64,000 nt of DNA from Chloracidobacterium sp. (GTDB taxonomy: Bacteria > Acidobacteriota > Blastocatellia > Pyrinomonadales > Pyrinomonadaceae): positions 1,054,001-1,118,000 of the forward strand of contig JADJJY010000001.1 in assembly GCA_016706275.1 (NCBI GenBank), given 5' to 3'. The notes below the pieces were generated by a model. That model made no database searches. It worked only from the letters and a program-made list of their open reading frames with translations, and was not told where the DNA came from. The stretch's first letter is position 1. Each line of letters starts with the position of its first letter. Shown here in pieces: positions 1-7,902 of the stretch. The translations under genes and the position numbers were made by a program.

Positions 1-163
1 TTGGACAAGCTTTAGTCATAAGTTAAATTAAAAAATGGGAATAGGTCACTAAACTTCCGCAGTTACCTATGCGGAAAAATCCGTACGATCCAGCCATATT
101 TTGAATGACTTTGCTAATATAGCCTAAGTTTCTATTATTTGAAAGAGTTTTGACCGGTCCCGA

Positions 164-1639
164 ATGACAAATATTCACAATTACATCGGCGGTGATTTGG
201 TCGAGCCCGCATCGGGAGCGTATCTCGACAATTTTGATCCGTCGACGGGTGAGGTCTATTCGCTGATCGCGGATTCGGATGATCGTGATGTGCATCTAGC
301 CGTCGAGGCGGCTAACGCTGCGTTTCCGGCGTGGGCAGCAACTTCGACTGAGGCGAGGCACGATATTTTGATGCGGCTGGTTGCTCTGATCGAACGCGAT
401 CTGGAGCCGCTTGCATTGGCCGAGAGCATTGATCAGGGCAAGCCGTTGACGCTTGCACGCTCTGTCGATATTCCGCGTGCTGTAAGTAATTTTAAGTTTT
501 ACGCGACCGCCGCGATGCATACTCATAATGAGTCGCATGAGAACGTTGCTCAGGGTGCGATCAATTACACTCTGCGTCAACCGCTAGGCGTCGTTGGCTG
601 TATCTCGCCCTGGAATCTGCCGCTATATCTTTTTACATGGAAGATCGCACCGGCCATCGCCGCCGGATGCACTGTCGTTGCAAAACCCTCTGAAGTTACC
701 CCAATGACGGCGTTCATGCTGTCAAAACTCTGCATTGAGTCCGGCTTGCCCGCCGGAGTTCTCAATATCGTCCACGGCCTCGGGCCAAAGGTCGGCTCGG
801 CTATGTCGTCGCACAAAGATATCAAGGCTATTTCATTCACCGGCGGCACAAAGACCGGCGAAGAGATCGCACGAGTTGCGGCACCGATGTTCAAAAAACT
901 CTCGCTCGAGCTCGGCGGTAAAAATCCTAACATCATCTTCGCCGACTGCAATTACGAAGAAATGCTGGCAACCACCATCCGCTCGTCGTTCTCAAATCAA
1001 GGTGAGATCTGTCTATGCGGCTCGCGGATATTTGTCGAGCGTCCGCTGTACGAGCGATTTAAGGCAGATTTTGTGGAGCGTGCTGGCGCATTAAAGGTCG
1101 GCGACCCGCTCGACCCTGACACAGATGTCGGTGCGATCGTCTCAAAGCCGCATTTTGAAAAGATAATGTCGTACATCGACCTCGCAAAAACCGAAGGCGG
1201 CACGATCCTCGTTGGCGGCGTCGGGTCAGAACCGGGAGCGGTAGCGACCGGGTTCCGGGTTGACTCAGAAAGATGCTCCAATGGGTTTTTCATCCAACCC
1301 ACGGTAATTGAAGGCCTCACGTACGATTGCCGCACAAATCAAGAAGAGATCTTTGGCCCGGTCGTGACCATTATGCCGTTCGACAACGAAGACGAAGTAC
1401 TCGGCTACGCAAACAGCGTCCGCTACGGCCTGTCGGCAAGCGTCTGGACCGAAAACCTTTCCCGTGCCCATCGCGTAGCTGCTAGGCTCGAATCGGGTTT
1501 TGTCTGGGTAAATAGTTGGATGCTCCGCGATCTGCGGACGCTTTTCGGCGGCTACAAAGACAGCGGCATCGGCCGCGAAGGTGGGTTTGAGACGTTGAGA
1601 TTTTTTACTGAAGAGAAGAATGTTTGTATCAAATTGTAG
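164..1639 (+). CDS. 2-aminomuconate-6-semialdehyde dehydrogenase (ALDH family)
   Basis: This is a full-length (491 aa) NAD(P)-dependent aldehyde dehydrogenase. The ALDH landmarks are visible: PWN with Asn151, KPSE with Lys174, the general base Glu249 in LELGG, and the nucleophile Cys283 in NQGEIC. ALDH sequences alone do not fix the substrate. The surrounding HAAO, ACMS decarboxylase, kynureninase and 2-aminomuconate deaminase genes make oxidation of 2-aminomuconate semialdehyde to 2-aminomuconate the best call. The fit is with the AmnC/ALDH8A1-like branch. A related hydroxymuconic semialdehyde dehydrogenase is the main alternative. The start ATG has no strong ribosome-binding site. The stop lies just before the peptidase gene. 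Confidence 0.85.
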   Translation: MTNIHNYIGGDLVEPASGAYLDNFDPSTGEVYSLIADSDDRDVHLAVEAANAAFPAWAATSTEARHDILMRLVALIERDLEPLALAESIDQGKPLTLARSVDIPRAVSNFKFYATAAMHTHNESHENVAQGAINYTLRQPLGVVGCISPWNLPLYLFTWKIAPAIAAGCTVVAKPSEVTPMTAFMLSKLCIESGLPAGVLNIVHGLGPKVGSAMSSHKDIKAISFTGGTKTGEEIARVAAPMFKKLSLELGGKNPNIIFADCNYEEMLATTIRSSFSNQGEICLCGSRIFVERPLYERFKADFVERAGALKVGDPLDPDTDVGAIVSKPHFEKIMSYIDLAKTEGGTILVGGVGSEPGAVATGFRVDSERCSNGFFIQPTVIEGLTYDCRTNQEEIFGPVVTIMPFDNEDEVLGYANSVRYGLSASVWTENLSRAHRVAARLESGFVWVNSWMLRDLRTLFGGYKDSGIGREGGFETLRFFTEEKNVCIKL

Positions 1640-1649
1640 GTGGATAGAA

Positions 1650-2963
1650 ATGAAATTATTTTGCACGTTATTGATGTCATTGGTTTTGTTTTCGGCGGTT
1701 CCGGCACAGCAAAAGGCTCCGACTGAGTCTGCGATGTCGCGGTTTCTGCGTTATGTAAAGATCGACACGCAGTCGGCTGAGGACGCGGGGAAATTTCCGA
1801 GCACGGACAAGCAGCTTGTACTGGCAAATTTGCTGGCAAAAGAACTGAAAGAACTCGGTGTTCAAAATGTTCGCATAAGCGAGCAGGGGATCGTTTATGG
1901 CATGGTTCCGGGCAATCTTGCTGACAACAGCAAGGTTCCGACGATCGGGTTTATTGCTCACATGGATACGTCTCCGGCGGTGTCGGGTGCAAACGTCAAC
2001 GCCATTATCCACAAAAATTATCAGGGCGGCGACATTGTGCTGCCAAATGATAAGACACAGGTGATAACCGTCAAGCAAAATCCTGACCTTAAAAATCTGA
2101 TCGGCGACGACATCATTACGGCTGACGGCACCACGCTGCTTGGTTCGGACGACAAATCAGGCATTGCGGAACTGATGACAATGATCGATACGTTCAAGCA
2201 AAATCCGCAGCTTAAGCACGGTAACATCGCCATCGCATTCACCCCCGACGAAGAGGTCGGCGGCCCGATGGATCAGTTTGACATTAAGGGATGGGGAGCG
2301 AAGTTTGCCTACACCGTCGATGGCGAGCAGCTTGGCGATATTTCTAATGAGACCTGGTCAGCACGCACAGCGACAGTTACATTTCGCGGTGCCTCTACCC
2401 ATCCCGGCACGGCAAAGGGCATCATGGTCAATTCGTCATACGCCGCCGGAGCGTTCCTCGCACAGTTTGCCAATTACCCTTTCCGCCCGGAGACTACCGA
2501 CGGACGCGTCGGCTTTATTCACCCGTATGTCGGCACGCTCGACGTCGAAACCTCGACGGTCAAGATACTGCTGCGTGATTTTGACCTGAGCGGAATTGCG
2601 GCAAAGGAAAAGACCATAAAAGCGATGGTCGCAGCTACCCAGAAAAAATTTCCTAAGGTCAAGATCGAATACGCCAGCGTGCTCGGCTATCTCAATATGA
2701 AAGAGGTGCTGAAAGATTATCCGCAACTGACCGATTACGCGATCGAGGCGGCAAAACGTGCGGGCGTTTCGGCTCAGCTTCGCCCGATACGCGGCGGCAC
2801 CGACGGCTCGCGTTTGACGGCTCGCGGGCTGCCAACGCCAAACCTATTCACCGGCGGGCATAATTTTCACGGCAAACTCGAATTTAATTCGCGAAAGGGT
2901 CTGGAAAAATCGACGGAAACACTCGTGCATCTCGTCCAGATCTGGGCAGAGCGGTCAAAATAG
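1650..2963 (+). CDS. pepT: Exported peptidase T (M20B tripeptide aminopeptidase)
   Basis: This M20-family dizinc aminopeptidase removes N-terminal residues from tripeptides. I chose the ATG at 1650 because an AGGTGG site sits six bases upstream and the first 20 residues form a signal peptide ending in AVPAQ. Metal and catalytic residues are in place: His104 and Asp106 in HMDTSP, Asp167 in GSDDKSG, Glu201-Glu202 in PDEEVGG, Asp224 in VDGE and His407 near the C terminus. The mature part has the usual PepT length. Classical PepT is cytoplasmic, so the signal peptide is unusual and points to periplasmic or extracellular peptide breakdown. It follows the dehydrogenase gene by 10 bases and may be co-transcribed with it. 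Confidence 0.9.
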   Translation: MKLFCTLLMSLVLFSAVPAQQKAPTESAMSRFLRYVKIDTQSAEDAGKFPSTDKQLVLANLLAKELKELGVQNVRISEQGIVYGMVPGNLADNSKVPTIGFIAHMDTSPAVSGANVNAIIHKNYQGGDIVLPNDKTQVITVKQNPDLKNLIGDDIITADGTTLLGSDDKSGIAELMTMIDTFKQNPQLKHGNIAIAFTPDEEVGGPMDQFDIKGWGAKFAYTVDGEQLGDISNETWSARTATVTFRGASTHPGTAKGIMVNSSYAAGAFLAQFANYPFRPETTDGRVGFIHPYVGTLDVETSTVKILLRDFDLSGIAAKEKTIKAMVAATQKKFPKVKIEYASVLGYLNMKEVLKDYPQLTDYAIEAAKRAGVSAQLRPIRGGTDGSRLTARGLPTPNLFTGGHNFHGKLEFNSRKGLEKSTETLVHLVQIWAERSK

Positions 2964-2970
2964 CAGCATT

Positions 2971-3516
2971 ATGAAACACATACTATCGATCCTCATTCTC
3001 ACACTCGCATCCGTGTCGGTGATGACCGCACAAACCACCTTTCCGGGGCTGAACGCGGAAACTAAAAAGCAACTCACGGCAAGCAAACGCTCTGTCGCTT
3101 TTGCTCTCCCAACGTGGCTGCCGCAAGGGTTTACGCTTACCCAAGTTCATTCGGTCGTTGGGCCAAAGGTGAAACTCGAGGACAAGCAGCTCGTAATTGT
3201 GTATTCACGCGAAGTTGCGAACGGAAAGCTACAACGGTTTGCTTTCGAGGCCGGATTCGACGGCATCGGCGACCTGATGTACGAGGGGCCTCGGACGCTC
3301 ACGACGCCGATTGGCAAGGTCCATCTTTACTACCAGCCTAAGGACGAGGATGGCAAAAAGATCATGGATTTTGCGATGACCGAGTGGTTTGACATCCGCG
3401 GAACCGCTTTCCACTACATCGACCGTTACGGCACCGAAGAAGAAGGCGGCGACCGTCTGACGATGATCAGCCTTGCCGATACGGAAAAGATCTTAAAGTC
3501 GCTAAAACGCTATTGA
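2971..3516 (+). CDS. Exported protein of unknown function
   Basis: This 181-residue protein begins with a clear signal peptide (hydrophobic residues 4-18, then MTAQ). The mature part contains PTWLPQGF near residues 48-55, a phrase reminiscent of DUF4367-like domains, followed by a mixed alpha/beta region rich in Phe and Tyr. It starts seven bases after the peptidase stop codon, so the two exported products are probably co-expressed. I recognise no catalytic motif and assign no function. Confidence 0.75.
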   Translation: MKHILSILILTLASVSVMTAQTTFPGLNAETKKQLTASKRSVAFALPTWLPQGFTLTQVHSVVGPKVKLEDKQLVIVYSREVANGKLQRFAFEAGFDGIGDLMYEGPRTLTTPIGKVHLYYQPKDEDGKKIMDFAMTEWFDIRGTAFHYIDRYGTEEEGGDRLTMISLADTEKILKSLKRY

Positions 3517-4190
3517 TCAATCTTTCCACAGTTCAGGAAACCGTTTTTTCAGTTCCTCGAGTTTTGGCAGGTCATGATAAACGATATACGGATCATCGGG
3601 GTGGAGTTTGAGATAGTTTTGGTGATAGGCTTCGGCTTCAAAGAATTTTACTAGCGGCACGACCTGGGTCACGACCGGTTTTGGAAAGCTCTTAGCCGCG
3701 TCGATGGACTTGATAAAATCGTCGGCTAGCTTTTTCTGCTCATCGTTTACATAAAAGATTGCCGAACGATACTGCGTTCCTGTGTCAGGACCCTGACGGT
3801 TTAGTTCGGTCGGGTCATGTACGACCGAGAAAAACACCGTCAAAAGCTGTGTGTACGTGACCTTTGTCGGGTCAAACGTAACCTGCACCGCTTCGGCATG
3901 CCGGTGTTGCCATCGCTAACAAGATCGTATTTAGCGGTTTTTGCATCGCCACCGGCATAACCCGAACGCGAATCGGTCACACCTTTGACGTGTTCGAACA
4001 CCGCCTCGACTCCCCAAAAACAACCGCCTGCAAACACAGCCGTCTGCAAGCCTTTGGCTTCGGTATTTTCTGACGCGGGCTGTGTCGGAGCGATATCACG
4101 CAGGTCGGGCGTTTTGCTCGTAACGGTGCTGCACGCGAGCAGGGTGCTCATCAAAACAAACGATAAAAATTGAAAAAGTATAGCTGTCAT
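3517..4190 (-). pseudogene. msrA: Peptide methionine sulfoxide reductase MsrA, lipoprotein form, frameshifted
   Basis: MsrA reduces methionine-S-sulfoxide. The N-terminal part starts at 4190, after an AGAGGAC site, with a lipoprotein signal (LLAC lipobox). It carries the active-site motif GGCFWGVEAVFE and runs to VSDGNTG. The rest (HAEAVQVTFDP to the C terminus, including YHQNYL) is in another frame. The two frames overlap by one base near 3900, as expected if one C is missing between the Gly and His codons. Adding one base restores a normal-length protein. The gene is either truly broken or carries an assembly error. The lipoprotein signal suggests an envelope repair role. Confidence 0.85.
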
Positions 4191-4322
4191 ATGTCCTCTG
4201 CTTATGAATTCGCGCATTCGTTTCAAATCGGATTCAAACTCTAATATACTCAAACTAGAATAACAGTCCAACAATATGTTAGATGCCGCTGACGGCTGAA
4301 AATATTCCGCATTTATTAAACG

Positions 4323-4745
4323 ATGGCAGATCAAGATCCGATAAATTCATCCAAAGCCCCCGAACCCGTCGGCCTCTACCCGCACGCACGCCGCGTGGGT
4401 AATTTGCTCTTCCTGTCCGGCGTCGGCCCAAGGGAACGCGGGACGAAACAGATCCCCGGCGTCGAGCTTAACGATGCAGGCGAGATCGTCTCGTATGACA
4501 TCGAAGCTCAATGCCGCTCGGTGTTTCAAAATGTGCGGTACATCGTTGAGGATGCGGGTTCGTCTTGGGACAGGATCGTCGACGTAACGGTATATTTAAC
4601 AAATATGAAGGACGATTTCGCGACCTACAACCGCATCTACGCGGAATATTTTGCGGACAATCAGCCGTGCCGAACGACCGTCGAGATAAACAAACTGCCC
4701 ACGCCGATCGCAATCGAATTAAAAGTTATTGCCACAATTGATTAA
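4323..4745 (+). CDS. RidA-family deaminase, probable 2-aminomuconate deaminase
   Basis: This 140-residue protein is a RidA/YjgF/Rid family member. The conserved Arg117 in CRTTVE and Glu132 in AIELKV, which in RidA bind the substrate carboxylate and activate water, are present. The segment SGVGPRERGTKQIPGV resembles the NbaF/AmnD 2-aminomuconate deaminase subgroup rather than housekeeping RidA. With the kynurenine genes around it, the likely reaction is 2-aminomuconate to 4-oxalocrotonate plus ammonia, directly after the semialdehyde dehydrogenase. It is divergent from msrA and followed closely by an alcohol dehydrogenase gene. Confidence 0.8.
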   Translation: MADQDPINSSKAPEPVGLYPHARRVGNLLFLSGVGPRERGTKQIPGVELNDAGEIVSYDIEAQCRSVFQNVRYIVEDAGSSWDRIVDVTVYLTNMKDDFATYNRIYAEYFADNQPCRTTVEINKLPTPIAIELKVIATID

Positions 4746-4794
4746 TTTCATAACGACGACAGACCATCTACATATACATTCAAAGGGGAAATAA

Positions 4795-5838
4795 GTGATA
4801 CAAACAAAGGGTTACGCGGTCCATGATACGAGTGCAAAGTTTGAGCCGTTCGATTTTGAACGGCGTGACGTAGGGCCGAGAGATATTTTGATCGACATCC
4901 AATACGCAGGAATCTGCCATTCGGATATTCATCAGGCAAAGGGCGAATGGGGAAACTCGACCTATCCGATGGTGCCCGGACACGAGATCGTCGGCAATGT
5001 CACAAAGGTTGGGAACGCGGTGACGAAATTTAAGGTCGGCGACATTGCGGGTATCGGCTGTTTTGTAGATAGCTGCCGCGAGTGTGTTAATTGCAAGGCC
5101 GGCCACGAACAAGCGTGTAAAGTGCATTGCTGCTGGACGTATAACGGTACTGAGATGGACGAGACGACGATGACATTTGGCGGTTATTCGTCAAATTATG
5201 TCATTGACGAGGCATACGCTCTAAAGGTTGATCCGACGCAGGACCTCAAGGCCGTTGCTCCGCTGCTTTGCGCCGGAATTACGACCTATTCTCCGCTGCG
5301 ACGCTTTAAGGTTGGGCCGGGAAGCAAGGTCGGTATTGTCGGCCTCGGCGGGCTCGGTCATATGGGTGTTAAATTGGCGGTTTCGATGGGTGCGGCCGTG
5401 ACCGTTTTTAGCACATCACCATCGAAAGAAGCGGACGCAAAGGCTCTCGGAGCACAGCATTTCGTGGTCTCGAGAGACGCCGACGCGATGGCCGCAGTCG
5501 CCGGGACTCTTGATTTTATTCTCGATACTGTTTCGGCGGATCATGATGTAAATGCGTATCTAAATCTGCTCGGTTGGGAAGGTACCATGGTTCTCGTTGG
5601 CCTGCCTACAGCGCCGATGCCGATCTCAGCATTTAGCCTCATATTCGGTAATCACGGCCTCGCCGGCTCCGGCATCGGCGGTATTCCCGAGACACAGGAG
5701 ATGTTGGATTACTGTGCTGAGCACAACATCACATCGGATATTGAACTTATCACGCCCGACCAGATCGAGACCGCCTACGACCGTACCGTGAAATCGGACG
5801 TTCGTTATCGGTTTGTGATCGATATGCAGAATGCATAA
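4795..5838 (+). CDS. Zinc-dependent alcohol/aldehyde dehydrogenase (YahK/CAD type)
   Basis: This 347-residue medium-chain dehydrogenase is close to the YahK/cinnamyl-alcohol-dehydrogenase group that reduces aldehydes with NADPH. It starts at a GTG with an AAGGGGA site six bases upstream. Catalytic zinc ligands are Cys41, His63-Glu64 and Cys159. The structural zinc set is Cys94, Cys97, Cys100 and Cys108. The nucleotide-binding loop GLGGLG is at 183-188. Its substrate cannot be read from the sequence. Inside the aminomuconate region it may handle an aldehyde intermediate or act in general detoxification. Its stop codon directly abuts the next start. Confidence 0.85.
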   Translation: MIQTKGYAVHDTSAKFEPFDFERRDVGPRDILIDIQYAGICHSDIHQAKGEWGNSTYPMVPGHEIVGNVTKVGNAVTKFKVGDIAGIGCFVDSCRECVNCKAGHEQACKVHCCWTYNGTEMDETTMTFGGYSSNYVIDEAYALKVDPTQDLKAVAPLLCAGITTYSPLRRFKVGPGSKVGIVGLGGLGHMGVKLAVSMGAAVTVFSTSPSKEADAKALGAQHFVVSRDADAMAAVAGTLDFILDTVSADHDVNAYLNLLGWEGTMVLVGLPTAPMPISAFSLIFGNHGLAGSGIGGIPETQEMLDYCAEHNITSDIELITPDQIETAYDRTVKSDVRYRFVIDMQNA

Positions 5839-6365
5839 ATGAGATACGTTGCCCTGCTGCGCGGCATTAATGTCGGCGGCAATAACATGATCAAGATGGA
5901 AACGCTCCGGGCGACTTTTGAGTCGCTCGGGTTTGAAAATGTTAAAAGCTATATCAACAGCGGAAATCTAGCCTTTGATGCCGTCAAAACCGATGACCTA
6001 AAGCTCTCGAAAAGATCCACGACGCCATCGTCAAAGATTTTATCTTTGATATCTCAGTAATGGTTCGCTCGATCGCCGAGATCGAAGAGATCATCGCAAA
6101 CAACCCTTATGTTGGGCAGTTTGAGAGCGACAAAGACGTACACGTTTTCTTTCTAGGCAGCGAGCTTACTGCCGAGCAGAAAGATCAGCTCGACGAAAAG
6201 GCGAATGACAACGAATTCATCATGGTCGATGGACGAACGGTCTATTACATGCTTAAGATCAGCATTCTGGACAGTGCATTGGGAAAGGGGTTTCTCGATA
6301 AGAAATTAAAAATTGTAAATACGGCCAGAAACTGGCGGACCACAAAGAAATTGGCGGAGCTATAG
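5839..6365 (+). pseudogene. DUF1697 family protein, frameshifted
   Basis: The 5' part begins directly after the dehydrogenase stop with the DUF1697 signature RYVALLRGINVGGNN and INSGNLAF. The reading frame then changes near 6007-6009. Downstream, EKIHDAIVKDFIFDISVMVRS and the rest of the domain continue in another frame to 6365. One missing base in CTC(G)TCGAAAAG would explain it. DUF1697 proteins have no established function. The call is for a complete domain interrupted by a single-base deletion, real or from assembly. Confidence 0.8.
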
Positions 6366-6378
6366 ATTTCACAAGAAC

Positions 6379-6850
6379 ATGCATCGAATAGCCATGCGAA
6401 ATATCCTGTCTTTTTTCATAATCGCGATTGCTGTTACATCTGCAAATGCTCAACGTGCCAAGTCTGCGTTACTGCCGCCAGATGAGGCAAAGAAAGCGGC
6501 AAATCAGGCCTGCCGAAGATTTCACCGGCATGGGAGGCCCACCTAAAGGATATAGCTAAACTTAAGGTTGAATCTTGTTGTATAGTAGGCGATCAAGTGG
6601 AAAAGCCCGAAGATTGGATCAGCGCCGGGGGGGAAGAGGTAAGCCGATAATTTATATAAATGCAGTCGCTACGAGCGAGCCTAGTGATTTTGTAAACAAG
6701 ATGGTCAACGGTAACGTAGTCGTTAGCGAAACACGATTGACGTGGAAAATGCACGCTATAGTGATTTGTGACGGCGGTAACTCATGGGGTGTTTTATACG
6801 ACCCCTCGACTGGTAAATTCTCTGATCTTGCAATAAATGGTATTGGTTAA
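6379..6850 (+). pseudogene. Remnant of a small exported protein with two frameshifts
   Basis: A start at 6379 encodes a convincing signal peptide (MRNILSFFIIAIAV...ANA). The frame closes at 6546, but a plausible continuation (LPKISPAWEAHLKDIAKLK) runs in a second frame from about 6510. A third frame continues from a run of seven G at 6627-6633 to 6850. Both shifts fit single-base losses, the second in a homopolymer. The protein would be about 155 residues. I recognise no family. It lies just upstream of the dioxygenase gene. Confidence 0.5.
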
Positions 6851-6852
6851 AT

Positions 6853-7377
6853 ATGACGATTCGCCGCCCCTTCAATTTCAAACAATGGATCGATGAGCAC
6901 CGGCATTTGCTCAAGCCGCCGGTTGGGAATCAGTGTGTTTACGACGACGATGATTTTATCGTGATGGTCGTCGGCGGGCCGAATTCGCGAAAGGATTACC
7001 ACTGGGACGAGGGCGAAGAGCTTTTCTACCAGCTTGAGGGCGACATCAAGGTCCAGATCCAGGAAGACGGCAAAGCTGTCGAAGTCCCGATCCGCGAGGG
7101 GGAAATGTTTCTGCTCCCGCCGCGTATTCCGCATAATCCGATCCGTGGTGCCAATACCATCGGCCTCGTTATCGAACGCAAACGCCACGAAGGCGAACTC
7201 GACGGCCTTCTCTGGTTCTGCGAAAACTGCAACGAAAAGCTGTACGAAGAGTATTTTCAGCTAGACGACATCACCACCCAATTCCAAGGCGTGTTCAAAA
7301 GATTTTACGGCGACGAAGACCTCAGAACTTGTAAAGCCTGTAATGCCATAATGACCCCGCCGCCGGTCGCTTCATGA
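6853..7377 (+). CDS. nbaC: 3-hydroxyanthranilate 3,4-dioxygenase
   Basis: This 174-residue enzyme opens the ring of 3-hydroxyanthranilate to 2-amino-3-carboxymuconate semialdehyde (ACMS). Its length matches the bacterial homodimeric type. Iron ligands His50, Glu56 and His94 and the substrate-binding residues Arg46, Arg98 and Glu109 are in the family positions. The C-terminal rubredoxin-like site has Cys123, Cys126, Cys160 and Cys163. The product is passed to the ACMS decarboxylase encoded at 11428. The gene begins two bases after the broken small gene. Confidence 0.97.
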   Translation: MTIRRPFNFKQWIDEHRHLLKPPVGNQCVYDDDDFIVMVVGGPNSRKDYHWDEGEELFYQLEGDIKVQIQEDGKAVEVPIREGEMFLLPPRIPHNPIRGANTIGLVIERKRHEGELDGLLWFCENCNEKLYEEYFQLDDITTQFQGVFKRFYGDEDLRTCKACNAIMTPPPVAS

Positions 7378-7902
7378 TCCGGGTTTATCCTCCCCGCTTA
7401 CAAATAAATTGAGCAGTGGAAAAATATGCCAAAGATAATCACGCGGCGAATCGCGGCGGTGCGGTGGCGGCGGAGAAATGCTTGTTTACGGGTGACACGG
7501 TGATGCGGAGAAACGTGGGCGAAAACAGCGTTTTTCTTTTTTGATACACCCGGGAAACAATGACGAGAATACTTTCAAAGGTCGACTGTGATTGGCCGAA
7601 CGATCAAAAGCGGGTTTTCGATACGCCTGCGTGTTTCAAAACGACACGCATGAATGTCGTTGAAAATCATTGATCAAAGCCGTTAATTAGGCATTTTTAC
7701 CCAAATTTCGGCTTTTCATTGCGTTTTTTGATATTTTGGCTATCCGTTTTGTAAAGTTTTGTAAAACTTCGGATTCTCCGCCCCGTATTAGTTGCGTAAT
7801 CTGCGTGACTATCCTAAATTGTTAGCGTTCCAATAACATTTGGCTACTGCGGTAAATGTAGCCGATATAACCCTTGTTTCTTTCTTGAGGATATTAAAGA
7901 TC
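7378..7902 (+). other. 525-base gap upstream of the first giant propeller gene
   Basis: No convincing gene is present. The left half is GC-rich and can encode only a 25-residue Arg-rich peptide (7426-7503) with no support. A small hairpin (7-base arms at 7628-7634 and 7644-7650) lacks a T-run. The right half is AT-rich and holds the GTAAAGTTTTGTAAA element at 7751-7765, which recurs upstream of the second propeller locus. The long leader suggests promoter and 5' UTR sequence for the gene starting at 7903. Confidence 0.5.
7751..7765 (+). promoter_or_regulatory. Candidate shared regulatory element GTAAAGTTTTGTAAA
   Basis: This 15-mer lies about 140 bases upstream of the start of the first giant Asp-box protein. 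It is two GTAAA half-sites spaced ten bases apart. The identical 15-mer is found at 51553-51567 on the opposite strand, upstream of the locus of the second giant Asp-box protein. The repetition, spacing and placement suggest an activator site, but no family of regulator is identified. Confidence 0.35.

Noticed and set aside
7426..7503. 25-residue Arg-rich open frame in the 7.4-7.9 kb gap
   Set aside because: No ribosome-binding site, no family, and its composition fits GC-rich non-coding sequence.
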